The position numbers and the translations under genes were made by a program. Below the pieces are notes generated by a model, which did no database searches, was not told the DNA's origin, and was given only the letters and a program-made list of their open reading frames with translations. 64,000 nt of DNA from positions 4,426,001-4,490,000 of the forward strand of contig NC_012796.1 in the NCBI RefSeq assembly GCF_000010665.1, written 5' to 3'. The DNA is from Solidesulfovibrio magneticus RS-1. Lineage in GTDB: Bacteria; Desulfobacterota; Desulfovibrionia; Desulfovibrionales; Desulfovibrionaceae. Shown here in pieces: positions 25,626 through 34,690 of the stretch (position 1 is the stretch's first letter; every line of letters begins with the position of its first letter).

Positions 25626-26117
25626 ATGAAGATCCAGACCGACCAACTGACCGCCCTGCGGCAGACCACGGAACAGTCCACGGGGACCCGGGAGAGTTCG
25701 GACGCCTTCGCCGCCATCCTGGCCAAGGAAACCGGTTCGGCCGGCGGGACGCAGTCCACGGGACTGGCTGCGCCGCCGCTGTCGAGCCTGGCCGGAATCG
25801 ACCTCGCCAGCCTTCAGGGCGTCGAAGAAACCGACGCCGTGGCGGACATCACCGAACAAGAGCGCGCGGTTATGAACAACATGGACACCTTGCTGGCCAA
25901 GTGGGAGGATTACGCCGACACGCTGGCCGCCCACAGCGGCGGCGATTCCCTCAAGCAGGCGTACGGCGTCCTGGAAAACATCGAAAACGGCGTCCGGCAG
26001 CTCAAGGAAGATCTGCCCGAAGGCCTAAGCCCCGGCCTCGGTTCCCTGGTCAACGAAATGGAAGTCATGACCGTTACCGAGAAGTTCAAATTCAATCGGG
26101 GCGACTACCTCGTGTAG
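25626..26117 (+). CDS. Hypothetical protein under a sigma-54 promoter
   Basis: A 163-residue, mainly helical, acidic cytoplasmic protein starting MKIQTDQLTALRQTTEQ. The first 60 residues are polar and probably disordered; the rest has heptad-like helices (ERAVMNNMDTLLAKWEDYAD, LKQAYGVLENIENGVRQLKE). No known domain is recognised. A near-perfect -24/-12 promoter and a good terminator frame it as a single-gene unit. In Desulfovibrio many flagellar and chemotaxis genes are RpoN-dependent, so a motility-related role is a reasonable guess, not a demonstrated one. GGGGGGAAGG precedes the start. Confidence 0.75.
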   Translation: MKIQTDQLTALRQTTEQSTGTRESSDAFAAILAKETGSAGGTQSTGLAAPPLSSLAGIDLASLQGVEETDAVADITEQERAVMNNMDTLLAKWEDYADTLAAHSGGDSLKQAYGVLENIENGVRQLKEDLPEGLSPGLGSLVNEMEVMTVTEKFKFNRGDYLV

Positions 26118-26160
26118 TTGTCCCGGCCCGGACGCGCCCGGCGTCCGCAGGACTGTTCCG

Positions 26161-26197
26161 AAACCGCCCGCGGCGTCCCGCGCGGGCGGTTTTTTTG
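26161..26197 (+). terminator. Factor-independent terminator after the sigma-54 gene
   Basis: AAACCGCCCGCG and CGCGGGCGGTTT arms are followed by a run of seven T. Confidence 0.9.
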
Positions 26198-26306
26198 CGG
26201 CCTCCGGCCCGATAAGAGGACCGACAGGGCTTTGGTCCGCACGAAAGGCAACAGCAGAGCAGCGAGATCGGCGAAAAGGCGGCCCGTAGCCGGCCATCTG
26301 GCAAGA

Positions 26307-26870
26307 CTAGGCTTCCTGCCCGGCAAAGCGGGCCAACGCGACATAGCGCGGCCCCTGGGGACCGAGGGTCGATTCGTAGAGCGTCAACGCCTCCACCGTC
26401 GCCGGCGGCCAGACGGTTTCGCCCAGCACGGCCAGCATCCCCCGGACATCGCACCCGCGCGAAGCGTCGCGAAGCCGCCCCAGGGTCAAATGGGCGGCAA
26501 AGGGCCGGGCTTCGACGGCGAAGCCGATCCGGGCCAGGGCCGCGTCCACGGCGGCGGCCAGGGTCCGGCAAGAGTCGGCCCCTTCGGCCAGCCCGGCCCA
26601 TACCACCCGGGGCCGGGACGGGGACGGGAAAAACCCGCCGCCGGCCACGGCCAGGGGAAACGGCGCAAAGGCTACCCGGCCAAGGGCCGCAGTGATGTCC
26701 GGCAGCCGGGCGGCATCGGTCTCGCCCAGGAACTTGAGCGTCAGATGGGCATTGTCCGGCCGGGTCCAGGTGGCCGGGCCGCAGGCCAGCGGCCGCAGGC
26801 GCGCGACAAGTCCGGCCGCCACGGCCTGGTGAGCCGGCGGCAGGCCGATGCCGACAAAAAGACGGGGCAT
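26307..26870 (-). CDS. thpR: RNA 2',3'-cyclic phosphodiesterase, 2H family
   Basis: A 187-residue 2H phosphoesterase. The two catalytic H-x-T-x motifs are HLTLKFLGE near residue 42 and HLTLGRLRD near 126, in a duplicated fold starting MPRLFVGIGLPPAHQ. Family members hydrolyse 2',3'-cyclic phosphates on RNA ends (formerly 2'-5' RNA ligase). It reads on the minus strand downstream of the glucanase-like gene, with a 126-base gap. Confidence 0.93.
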   Translation of the reverse strand: MPRLFVGIGLPPAHQAVAAGLVARLRPLACGPATWTRPDNAHLTLKFLGETDAARLPDITAALGRVAFAPFPLAVAGGGFFPSPSRPRVVWAGLAEGADSCRTLAAAVDAALARIGFAVEARPFAAHLTLGRLRDASRGCDVRGMLAVLGETVWPPATVEALTLYESTLGPQGPRYVALARFAGQEA

Positions 26871-26996
26871 GGGCGTCCTTGTTTACGTCTGCCCGGCCCG
26901 GCGCGCCGGGGCCGCGGAGTGCCCCAGCGCCGCCCCGGCCGGACGGACTGTTGCCTGACGGCCTGGGCCTCCTGGGAAACAGGGCCGGCGGCGCGA

Positions 26997-28481
26997 TCAG
27001 TTCTGGTCGAGCAGCAGCAGGTTTTGCGGCGCGGTCGCCAGGCTGGCCGGCAACGGCGCGCCGATGCCGACGACCCAGGAATTAACCGAAGCACCGCCGT
27101 ACTTCACGCTGTTGATGGACACCTTGCCGAACCTGTCCGTGTAGGAGGTGCTGTAAACTTCATTATTGGACAAGGTGTACACGACGTTGGCGTACTTGTT
27201 GTAATAGTTCGGGTTGGACTGGACCAGCGAGAACGCCTTTCCGAGCGTCCACCAGTCGGAGCTTGGCTGAGAGCCGTAGGGGCTCAGCACAAAACCGCCC
27301 AGGAGGCTTGTGGCCAATTCGCCGAAGATGAAGTCCATGAACTGGGTATAGGGCATATACGGATCGCCGGACTGGGTCGAATAATTGTTCCCGACATAGG
27401 TCCTGAAATCGGTCACGCCGGTGATCGTGGCGTAGCCCAGGGCGTGGTCCGGGTAGGGCGGGGAGCCGGTGTAATCGATGTTGTTGCCGCCGTAGATGAC
27501 GGCGTTGAAGCTGGCGGGAGCGGTTGCCGGCACGGAGACGGCGACGTTGGAATAGACGATCGGGGCGGCCTGGCTGTTCAGGATGCTTACGGTAATGGAA
27601 CCGGTAGCGGAAAGGGAGCCGTCTGCCCCGGCCGAGGCGGTCAGGTTCAGGTGAAAGACGTTGGTGCCGTTACTGAGGTTGTATTGGACGCTGTTGTTGA
27701 GATTGAAGGTGGTGGAGGCGCTGTGGATGGCCTGGGTGTAGGGAAGAAAAGACGGCCAGGGATTGGGCAAAGAGGCATTGTTGGGATCGTAGGAGCTTGG
27801 GCCGATATAACGGATGATTTGCCCGTTCACCTTGACGACCGCGTTGGACGTATTGATGGCAGGCGAGCTGAACCAGGAAGCGATGACGCCTGTCCCGGCC
27901 TTCCAGCCGATGCGTTGCAGAGGCGTCTGGCCGGGCTGGGCGATGGGGTCGTTCTGGTAGCTGGCGATGCCAAGAGGCGCGGTGAAGTAGTTGATGGCCG
28001 TCAGGTTGCCGTTGTCGCTGTCGCTGCCGGTCATGGTCAGTTCAAAGGGCTGGTACCGGAGGGGCGAGGTGAAATAGTAGGGTTCTCCGGAGGACGGAAA
28101 ACTCGACGGATTGTCATAGCACACAAATATGGCCGAACTGTTGGCGGTGGTGACCACAAGCGGGACGCTGTCCCCGACCAGCGCGATGCCGGCAGAATTG
28201 GCGTTGGCGGCCAGATTGTAATTCGTTCCGTTGTAGGAGCCTGTAAACGGCCCCTTGATGACAATCCAGACGTTTTGTCTGTAGGCGCTCGTGTCGAAAT
28301 AGATATTCAACGCGTGGGCGACGAGCGGCCACCCGCACAACAACATTGCGGCAATAACAATGCCCGTGTTTATCCTCATGAACAAGCGCCATGGCTGCTT
28401 TGCCCGGATCGCTGGCGTCAAGCGTCGCGTTTGGGGGGAGCGACAAGGCATCACAAGCGGCAGTGAACGGATGGTTGTCAT
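26997..28481 (-). CDS. Exported protein resembling GH64/thaumatin-like beta-1,3-glucanases
   Basis: A protein of 494 residues from ATG 28481, which has GGGAGAGG six bases upstream. A shorter start at 28379 would leave a textbook signal peptide (TGIVIAAMLLCGWPLVAHA) directly at the N-terminus; both are possible. The mature protein is rich in Asn, Tyr, Thr and Ser. Segments such as GNLTAINYFTAPLGIASY and FNAVIYGGNNIDYTG recall the glycoside hydrolase 64 / thaumatin-like fold, but I could not place catalytic acids with certainty. GC content is lower than in neighbouring genes. It probably acts outside the cell on a polysaccharide. Confidence 0.6.
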   Translation of the reverse strand: MTTIRSLPLVMPCRSPQTRRLTPAIRAKQPWRLFMRINTGIVIAAMLLCGWPLVAHALNIYFDTSAYRQNVWIVIKGPFTGSYNGTNYNLAANANSAGIALVGDSVPLVVTTANSSAIFVCYDNPSSFPSSGEPYYFTSPLRYQPFELTMTGSDSDNGNLTAINYFTAPLGIASYQNDPIAQPGQTPLQRIGWKAGTGVIASWFSSPAINTSNAVVKVNGQIIRYIGPSSYDPNNASLPNPWPSFLPYTQAIHSASTTFNLNNSVQYNLSNGTNVFHLNLTASAGADGSLSATGSITVSILNSQAAPIVYSNVAVSVPATAPASFNAVIYGGNNIDYTGSPPYPDHALGYATITGVTDFRTYVGNNYSTQSGDPYMPYTQFMDFIFGELATSLLGGFVLSPYGSQPSSDWWTLGKAFSLVQSNPNYYNKYANVVYTLSNNEVYSTSYTDRFGKVSINSVKYGGASVNSWVVGIGAPLPASLATAPQNLLLLDQN

Positions 28482-28850
28482 TGCGGCCTCTCCCATGCAA
28501 TTTCATGGACATATTGGCATTATTCCATTTCCCGAAACGACTGGAAACATGCGGCTCACGTATACGCCACCGCCTCAGCCCATGCGGCGGGCAGCCTGAC
28601 TGTTACATGTAACGGATAGGAAAATTCCTGCCGACTGGCAACTAGTTCCGTGCCCGGTGGCATGTTCCGGCAGTGTGCCGGACGGCCCCGACCCGAATGT
28701 CGCAGCCCCGGCCCTTTGGCTGGGGCCGGGGCTGCCTCGCCGCAACTTCGTGTTCTGTTCAGGAAATGCCCTGACCTCAGCCAACGCAGCGACATGTCGT
28801 AATTATTGCTTTTATTTACAATGTCAGAGACATGTTTTGGCGAACGGCGC
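28482..28850. other. Intergenic region, 369 bases
   Basis: Contains a perfect 12-base palindrome GTTACATGTAAC at 28602-28613, about 120 bases upstream of the glucanase-like start, and a strong hairpin at 28702-28735. No coding sequence is credible. Confidence 0.5.
28702..28735 (-). terminator. Strong hairpin downstream of the chemoreceptor gene
   Basis: GCAGCCCCGGCCC and GGGCCGGGGCTGC form 13 perfect pairs around an 8-base loop, about 115 bases past the chemoreceptor stop. There is no T-run. Confidence 0.5.
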
Positions 28851-30965
28851 CTAGCCCGGCAGTTGCCGGACGGCGGCGCTTTGGGACTCCAGGGAATCAA
28901 TGAGCTTTTTGAGCACCACGGCCTGTTCGGCCAGCTCGGCCACGGCCCGGGCCGCCTCGCGCATGGCTCCCACGGTCTCGGAGGCGATGCCGTTTATTTC
29001 CTCGATGTGCCGGTTGATCTCCTCGGTGGCCGAAGACTGCTCTTCGGCCGCCGTGGCGATGGCCCGCACCTGATCCGAGGACTGGGCGAACTGGTCGAGC
29101 ATGGCGGCCAAGCCCTTGGCCGCCTCGTCGGTGCGGCCAAGGGACTGCTCGATGATCTGGCGCGCCCGGTCCATGCCCGAAAGCGTGCCGCCAACGCCGC
29201 GCTGGATGCCGGCCACGGCTTCGCCCACTTCCTTGGTGGCGGTCATGGTCTTTTCGGCCAGTTTTCTGACCTCGTCGGCCACCACGGCAAAGCCGCGCCC
29301 GGCGTCGCCGGCCCGGGCCGCCTCGATGGCGGCGTTAAGGGCCAGTAAATTGGTCTGGTCGGCGATGTCCTCGATGGTCTGGGCAATGGAGCCGATGCCG
29401 TCGGCCTTGCGGCTCAAATCCGACACCGAATCATAGACTTCCTGAAAGCCCGTGCTGATGCCGTGGACATCGGCCTTGACCCGCTCCATCTGGCGGCCGC
29501 CCTCGGAAGCCGCCGCCTTGGACTGCTCGGCCAGCCGGGCCGTGACTTCGGCGTTGCGGGCGATCTCCAGCACCGAGGCGGTCATCTCCTCCACGGCCGT
29601 GGCCGTTTCGTTGATGCGTCCGGACTGGTGCTCGGCCCCGGCGGTCGATTCGCCGATCTGGGCCGACAGTTCGGCCGAGGCGGTGGAGACGATGCCGACC
29701 ACGCCCTTGAGGCTGTCGGCGGCGTGGAGCATCCCTTCCACCCGGGCGGCTTCGGCTTTGGCCGTGGCTTCCTCGGCCCGCGCGGCGGCCTCTTCGGCTT
29801 GCCTGGCCTTGTGTTGCGCCTCGGCGGTCTTGGCCTCGATCTCGGCCATGTTGGCCTCCAGTGTAGCCGAGGTCTGGTTGAGGGCCTCGTAGACCTGCCC
29901 CACTTCGTCGCGCCGGGTGTTCGTCAGCCGGGCCGTGTAATTGCCCCGGGCGATGTCCTTGAGGTGGCCGATAATGCGGCCCAGGGCCCGGAAGATGGCC
30001 GTGTGCAGGAAGTAGTGCAAAATGCCGCAGATGGCGGCCAGGATGAGGACGAAGCCGCCGGCCGCCTTCCACATGAGGCTCTTCATGGGGCCGACGAGTT
30101 CCTCGTAGTCCACGAAGGTCAGAAACTTCCAGCCCAGGCCGGAGACCGTGGACGTCTGGACCAAATACCGCTTGCCGCCCATGTCCAGGAGTTGATGGCC
30201 GTCGGGCCCGGCAAAGGCCCGCTCCATGGCCGGCACGCCGATCTCCGCGAGCTTTTTGAAATTGCGCTTGTCGTCGCTGGGGTCGGAGATGACCACGCCG
30301 TCGCCCTGGACAAAGACCACGTAGCCGGTCTTGGCGATGCGGATGTCCTTGACGATCTTGGTCAGCACCCCAAGGGAGATGTCGACGCCCACGGCCCCGA
30401 CCAGCTTGCCTTTATCCGAAACCACCTTGGTGACGCTGACCACGGCCTCGCCAGTGGTGGACATGTAGGCCTTGGAAATAATGGTCCGATCCGGCGTCTG
30501 CATGGCCTCCTGATACCAGGGGCGCTTTCGCGGATCGTAGCCGGCCGGCATCTCGCCGGCCACGCTGGAGACGAAGCCGCCGTCGGCGGAACCGAAAAAC
30601 ACTTCCACATAGGCCGGATGGGTGGCCTGGACCCGGGCGAAAAGGGCCGTGATGTCCTGGCCGAGGCGGTCGTCTGGCCGGGGCACGGATTTGGTCTTGG
30701 CCGTGGTGGCGGCGTAGGAGGTCAGGGTGGCGTCGGCTTGGGGCAGCAAGGGATCGCCGGCCAGGAAGGTGACGTTTTGCTTGGACTGCTCCATGAAGAT
30801 GGTCATGGCGTTTTCCAACTGGCCGATTTCCTTGCGGATGGAGGCGACGTGCAGGGCCACGGTGTCGTCATAGATGGTATTGAAAATGATTCCCAATACA
30901 ATGGTCGTGGGAATGGAAATGACCAGAACAAGTTGCAACATGATCTTGAATTTTATGGATCGCAT
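28851..30965 (-). CDS. Methyl-accepting chemotaxis protein with dCache sensor
   Basis: A 704-residue chemoreceptor. Membrane helix 1 (about 8-30, [20 protein letters not shown]) is followed by a double-Cache periplasmic sensor (about 35-290) with [14 protein letters not shown] and [20 protein letters not shown]. Helix 2 (about 297-317), a HAMP linker, a coiled coil, and the methyl-accepting signalling domain (about 430-690) with [20 protein letters not shown] and [18 protein letters not shown] follow. No C-terminal CheR/CheB tether pentapeptide is seen. ATG 30965 has AAAGGATG upstream. The ligand is unknown; dCache receptors commonly bind amino acids or organic acids. Confidence 0.95.
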   Translation of the reverse strand: MRSIKFKIMLQLVLVISIPTTIVLGIIFNTIYDDTVALHVASIRKEIGQLENAMTIFMEQSKQNVTFLAGDPLLPQADATLTSYAATTAKTKSVPRPDDRLGQDITALFARVQATHPAYVEVFFGSADGGFVSSVAGEMPAGYDPRKRPWYQEAMQTPDRTIISKAYMSTTGEAVVSVTKVVSDKGKLVGAVGVDISLGVLTKIVKDIRIAKTGYVVFVQGDGVVISDPSDDKRNFKKLAEIGVPAMERAFAGPDGHQLLDMGGKRYLVQTSTVSGLGWKFLTFVDYEELVGPMKSLMWKAAGGFVLILAAICGILHYFLHTAIFRALGRIIGHLKDIARGNYTARLTNTRRDEVGQVYEALNQTSATLEANMAEIEAKTAEAQHKARQAEEAAARAEEATAKAEAARVEGMLHAADSLKGVVGIVSTASAELSAQIGESTAGAEHQSGRINETATAVEEMTASVLEIARNAEVTARLAEQSKAAASEGGRQMERVKADVHGISTGFQEVYDSVSDLSRKADGIGSIAQTIEDIADQTNLLALNAAIEAARAGDAGRGFAVVADEVRKLAEKTMTATKEVGEAVAGIQRGVGGTLSGMDRARQIIEQSLGRTDEAAKGLAAMLDQFAQSSDQVRAIATAAEEQSSATEEINRHIEEINGIASETVGAMREAARAVAELAEQAVVLKKLIDSLESQSAAVRQLPG

Positions 30966-31622
30966 AGTCCCATCCTTTGTCATGACCCAGATTCCCGCTG
31001 GCCGCCTTGACGCCACCTTCGACATTCAACTACTGCATTGCCGATATTGCACTTGCTCGCCGGAGCCCCAGACTCTAGAGAGGCCTTATACCAACATACC
31101 CCAGGTGACGATTCCATCGCAAGGATGAACTAAGGCCGCGCAACATTCCTGCTCCAGCCTCAGGTGAAACGCCGCCACGTCTCCGCCCGCCATGCCTGCC
31201 TGTGAGGGCGCAACACGATTTGTCGCATAACCGTAACCATTGCGACCACAACAGCCCTATTCCAGGGCGTCGGCCCGGGACTTCCATCGCAGACGTTGAC
31301 TTTTTTGTCGAGAGGTGCTTTTCTCGCCCTGTCGAGGCGCAAAAAAGTCATTTTTTCGGTTGCGGGAGCGGCAAACGAGACTTTTTTGGCGCAACGGCCC
31401 CCTCCTCTGCGTGTTTCGCACCTCAAGTCAGACGGTTTCCGACGCGGCTTTCGTTGGCGCGTCGGCCGTCGCAAACGCGGTTTTTTCACAAAACCGGAAT
31501 TCACTCGTCAGGCATGTTCCTGCCCGGGCATGGTTGTGTCGTGCCGGACCGGACAGCCTCCGTCGCCCGCCCTAAGACGTTTGGGCCGGCGAGCGACGGC
31601 CACCACGCCCAGGGAGGTTCTC
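30966..31622. other. Non-coding region with T-tracts and repeated decamer, 657 bases
   Basis: No gene is supported on either strand; open frames here are rich in rare combinations and lack ribosome sites. The notable content is three copies of the decamer GACTTTTTTG: direct at 31298-31307 and 31379-31388, inverted at 31340-31349. Further A/T6 runs occur at 31351 and 31481, spaced near multiples of a helical turn, and all lie upstream of the tandem-Cache gene. Confidence 0.55.
31297..31350. repeat. 11-base inverted repeat with T6/A6 core
   Basis: TGACTTTTTTG at 31297-31307 and CAAAAAAGTCA at 31340-31350 are exact inverted copies 32 bases apart. A third copy of the decamer follows at 31379-31388. 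Confidence 0.7.
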
Positions 31623-33674
31623 ATGGACAGGGAACTCGTTACGCGCCACGAACAGACCCTGCTTCGGGCCATGGCCTCGGTCGGCGACTGCCAAAACGTG
31701 CTGGGGCGTCTCGACCGCCAGTGGACCCGGGCCACCTTGACCGGCAAGATCAATTGCAGCCGCATCGCCCAGACGCTTATCGACTTCATCATCACCACCC
31801 AGGACAATTTTGCCGCCCTGCAAAAAAACCTGGTGGACACGTTGGTGCTGGAAAACACCCAGAAGGTGGTCCTGGAAATCGCGGCCGTGGCCCAGGTGGC
31901 CATCGACATCCTCAAGCGCAACCTGTTCGAGCGCACCGCCGACGTCGGGTTTCTGGCCACCGACGACGACATCGTGCGCTTCCTTCTGGCCGGCGACTTC
32001 TCCCGCGACGCCGTCGAAATCATCGAGGAGCGCCTGCTCGAATACCGCAACAAGTACACCGTCTACTGGGAAATCGTGGTCATGGACACGGACGGCGTCG
32101 TGCGCGCCCACCTCGACCGGGACAATCCCCTGACCCGCAGCGCCGACCCCCTGCTGGCCGAGGCCATGGGCTGCCGCGAGTACGTGGAGACCTACCGGGA
32201 AACCGACCTGGCCCCGGGGCGCGGCGACGTGCTGGCCTATTCCCAGGCCATCCGCCAGCCCGACACCGGCGCACCCATCGGCGTGCTGACCCTGCTTTTT
32301 GACTTCGTCGGCGAGATGGAAGGCATCTTCGAGAGCTTGAAGCGCTCCTCCGACGACATGATCATCGAAATCCTGGACGGCGACGGCCGGGCCATCGCCA
32401 CCAGCGACCCGGTCCGCGCCCCGGCCGGACGCGCCTATCCCCTGGCCCTGCGCGACGATTTCCATATGACCCAGCTGGTCGGCGAACCCTATCTGGCCAA
32501 GACCCTGCCGACCAAGGGCTACCAGGGCTTTTTCGGCCTGCCCTGGTACGGCCACGTGCAAAAACGGGTGGCCACGGCCTTTCGCAACGGCGTGAACGGG
32601 CATCGGTTCGACGAGGCGGCCATCCGCCAAAACGCCATTTTCTCCGGCCGGCTGGTGCAGGTGGAGGAAGCCTCGGAAAACGTCCTGTCCGACCTGGAAC
32701 TGGTGGTGCAAAACGGCGAGATCATGGCCGCCAAAAAATCCGTCCAGGCCGACCCGTCCGAGCGCGTGGAGGCCCAAGCCCTGCCCCATGTCCTCAACGA
32801 GGTCAAAAAGATCGGCGACCAGGTGCAGCACGTCTTCCAGGAATCCACCGGCGGCCTGCTCAAGCTGGTCACGGCCTCGCGCCTGCACGACGTGCAGTTC
32901 CTGGCCGCCCTGGCCATCGACATCATGGACCGCAACCTCTACGAGCGGGCCAACGACTGCCGCTGGTGGGCCCTGACCTCGGATTTCCGCCGCTTCCTCG
33001 ACAAACCCCGCCTGGCCGAGGCCGACCGGGCCCGGATGCGCGAGATCCTGGCCTACATCAACAGCCTCTACACCGTGTACACCAACCTCTTCGTCTACGA
33101 CCGCGAAGGTCGGATCCTGGCCTGCTCCAACCCCGACGAGCACCGCCAGGAAGGCCGGATCGTCTCGGCCCGCTACGTCTCCGAGACCCTGGCCATCGCC
33201 GATTCCCAACTCTACCGCGTCTCGGATTTCGAGGCCACCGATCTCTACGAGGCCGGCGGCCAACCCCGCTCGACCTACATCTACAGCGCGCCGATCACCT
33301 CGCTGACCAGTCCCGGCGCGACCATCGGCGGCATCGGCATCGTCTTTGACAGCGAGCCGCAGTTCTTGTCCATGTTAAACGACTGCCTGCCCCGGGACGG
33401 CTCGGGGGACATTCTGGAAGGGTCGGAAGGGATGTTCGTGGAAACGAGCGGCCGCGTCGTGGCCTCGACCAACCCGGAGCACGCCCCGGGCGACGTGGTC
33501 GACCTGGCCGGGGTGTTTTGCGACCTGGCCTGCGGCCAGCTCGCCTCCCATCTGGTGGCCGAGGGCGACCGGCTCTACGCCGTGGGCTGCGCCCACGCCT
33601 GCGGCTACCGCGAGTACAAACGCGGCGACGGCTACGTCAACGACCTGCTGGCCGTCATCAAGGTGCGCATTTAA
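31623..33674 (+). CDS. Soluble protein with two tandem Cache-like units
   Basis: A 683-residue protein with no signal peptide or membrane helix. It is an internal duplication: AIDILKRNLFERTADVGFLA (about 98-117) is echoed by AIDIMDRNLYERANDCRWWA (about 432-451), and YTVYWEIVVMDTDGVVRAH by YTVYTNLFVYDREGRILAC. Each half then continues into a beta-rich Cache-like module ending in GVLTLLFDFVGEM or GIGIVFDSEPQF. As I recall, related proteins in other bacteria end in a CheW domain, which is absent here. It follows a chemoreceptor gene (divergent). The ATG has AGGGAGG upstream, and a hairpin terminator follows. Confidence 0.75.
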   Translation: MDRELVTRHEQTLLRAMASVGDCQNVLGRLDRQWTRATLTGKINCSRIAQTLIDFIITTQDNFAALQKNLVDTLVLENTQKVVLEIAAVAQVAIDILKRNLFERTADVGFLATDDDIVRFLLAGDFSRDAVEIIEERLLEYRNKYTVYWEIVVMDTDGVVRAHLDRDNPLTRSADPLLAEAMGCREYVETYRETDLAPGRGDVLAYSQAIRQPDTGAPIGVLTLLFDFVGEMEGIFESLKRSSDDMIIEILDGDGRAIATSDPVRAPAGRAYPLALRDDFHMTQLVGEPYLAKTLPTKGYQGFFGLPWYGHVQKRVATAFRNGVNGHRFDEAAIRQNAIFSGRLVQVEEASENVLSDLELVVQNGEIMAAKKSVQADPSERVEAQALPHVLNEVKKIGDQVQHVFQESTGGLLKLVTASRLHDVQFLAALAIDIMDRNLYERANDCRWWALTSDFRRFLDKPRLAEADRARMREILAYINSLYTVYTNLFVYDREGRILACSNPDEHRQEGRIVSARYVSETLAIADSQLYRVSDFEATDLYEAGGQPRSTYIYSAPITSLTSPGATIGGIGIVFDSEPQFLSMLNDCLPRDGSGDILEGSEGMFVETSGRVVASTNPEHAPGDVVDLAGVFCDLACGQLASHLVAEGDRLYAVGCAHACGYREYKRGDGYVNDLLAVIKVRI

Positions 33675-33679
33675 GCCGA

Positions 33680-33708
33680 CGAGGCCAGGACAATCCGTCC
33701 TGGCCTCG
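33680..33708 (+). terminator. Hairpin terminator after tandem-Cache gene
   Basis: CGAGGCCAGGAC and GTCCTGGCCTCG flank a 5-base loop, followed by CCCTTTGCTTTG. Confidence 0.65.
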
Positions 33709-33728
33709 CCCTTTGCTTTGCGAGGCCT

Positions 33729-33774
33729 ATATACTTGACCAGGTCATTGACATGATCAACTATATGGTTATAGT
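33729..33774 (+). promoter_or_regulatory. Promoter with nested palindromic operator for marR-type gene
   Basis: TTGACA (33747-33752) and TATAGT (33769-33774) are 16 bases apart, ending seven bases before the ATG. Overlapping it are ATATACTTGA / TCAACTATAT (33729-33738 and 33756-33765, 9 of 10 matched) and the perfect TGACCAGGTCA at 33736-33746. Paired palindromes on the promoter are typical of MarR self-repression. Confidence 0.65.
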
Positions 33775-33780
33775 GCCTCC

Positions 33781-34257
33781 ATGTCGCAAACCACGCCACC
33801 CCCCGCACACCTCGGCCACAAGGGCAACGAACCGCACCTGCTGCGGGAAATTATTCGAACCCATCAGATGCTCGTCACCGGTTTTTCGCGAAAAATCGGC
33901 CAGCCAGCCGCGCGCGTCGCCTTGATGCGCCTTCTTGCCACGGCCAGCGAACCGGTCGGCATCATGGATCTCGCCCGCAACCTGGGCGTCAATGCCGCTG
34001 CCGTGACGCGCCAGATCAAGGAGCTGGAGGCGCAAGGACTTGTGGAGCGCTGCGATGACCCACAGGACGGCCGGCGCAGTTGGCTGCGCCTGTCACCCCA
34101 GGGAATGCAGCTGTTCATGGCGTTGCATGAACGCAGCCATGCCCTTGAAAAGGCTTTTGCCGCAGCCGTCGGCCCGGACAACGTCCGTACGGCCGTGGAG
34201 GTTTTGACGCAGCTGCGCGATTTCCTGGACGCGTTTCCCAACGACAAAGCGTTGTGA
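33781..34257 (+). CDS. MarR-family transcriptional regulator
   Basis: A 158-residue winged-helix repressor. The DNA-binding domain has MRLLATASEPVGIMDLARNL, recognition helix AAAVTRQIKELEAQGLVERC (about 77-96) and wing DDPQDGRRSWLRLSPQG. Flanking helices form the dimer interface. It heads a likely operon with a DUF4405 membrane protein and a UbiG-like methyltransferase. It probably responds to a small aromatic or quinone-like ligand, judged only by the family and the neighbouring methyltransferase. No ribosome site is seen; the transcript may be nearly leaderless. Confidence 0.93.
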   Translation: MSQTTPPPAHLGHKGNEPHLLREIIRTHQMLVTGFSRKIGQPAARVALMRLLATASEPVGIMDLARNLGVNAAAVTRQIKELEAQGLVERCDDPQDGRRSWLRLSPQGMQLFMALHERSHALEKAFAAAVGPDNVRTAVEVLTQLRDFLDAFPNDKAL

Positions 34258-34347
34258 GCCGGTCCTGCCGGCCACGCCGCTGTCCGGCGCTCCTGGCCAG
34301 GCAAGTCCCCAGCCGCCGTCGCAAACCGATACCCCAAGGAGAACACC

Positions 34348-34689
34348 ATGCGTCATCGGACAAGGCCGTTTAATGCGCGCGCTTTCGTGAACCTGATGCT
34401 CATTCTCGCCGGACTCGGACTTCCCGTGACCGGCATCGCCAATCATTACCTGGGATTTGCTTCACTGACGCCCGAGCGGCATGGTTGGATGGCCGCCCAC
34501 AACGCCCTTGGCCTCCTGTTCGTGGCGTCCGCCGTGGGCCATGCCTGGCTCAATCGACGCCCCTTGCTGGGCCAGATACGGGCCATGGGCGCGAGTGCGG
34601 CGGGTCTTGGGACCGAGGCTCTGCTGGTTGGACTCGTCATGCTCCTGGCGACGCTCTTTGCCGCCCACGGCTTTCTGGTCGGAGCCTGA
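34348..34689 (+). CDS. DUF4405 membrane protein
   Basis: A 113-residue protein with three hydrophobic helices (about 14-32, 46-64 and 88-110). The second matches the DUF4405 pattern H-x3-G...H-x3-NxR, here HNALGLLFVASAVGHAWLNR. Paired histidines in such helices often hold heme, so a small cytochrome b-like role is possible. AAGGAG precedes the ATG. It sits between a MarR regulator and a UbiG-like methyltransferase; the latter starts two bases after this gene's stop. Confidence 0.85.
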   Translation: MRHRTRPFNARAFVNLMLILAGLGLPVTGIANHYLGFASLTPERHGWMAAHNALGLLFVASAVGHAWLNRRPLLGQIRAMGASAAGLGTEALLVGLVMLLATLFAAHGFLVGA

Positions 34690-34690
34690 C

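Noticed and set aside
29463-31010. A 515-residue plus-strand open frame opposite the chemoreceptor
   Set aside because: Mirror frame of a recognisable chemoreceptor, with His/Gly/Asp-rich translation and no motif.
31160-31504. A 114-residue minus-strand frame in the T-tract region
   Set aside because: Translates the T-tract repeats as Lys/Arg runs with no ribosome site or family resemblance.
31572-33263. A 563-residue minus-strand open frame opposite the tandem-Cache gene
   Set aside because: The plus-strand frame has internal homology and a ribosome site; this one has neither.
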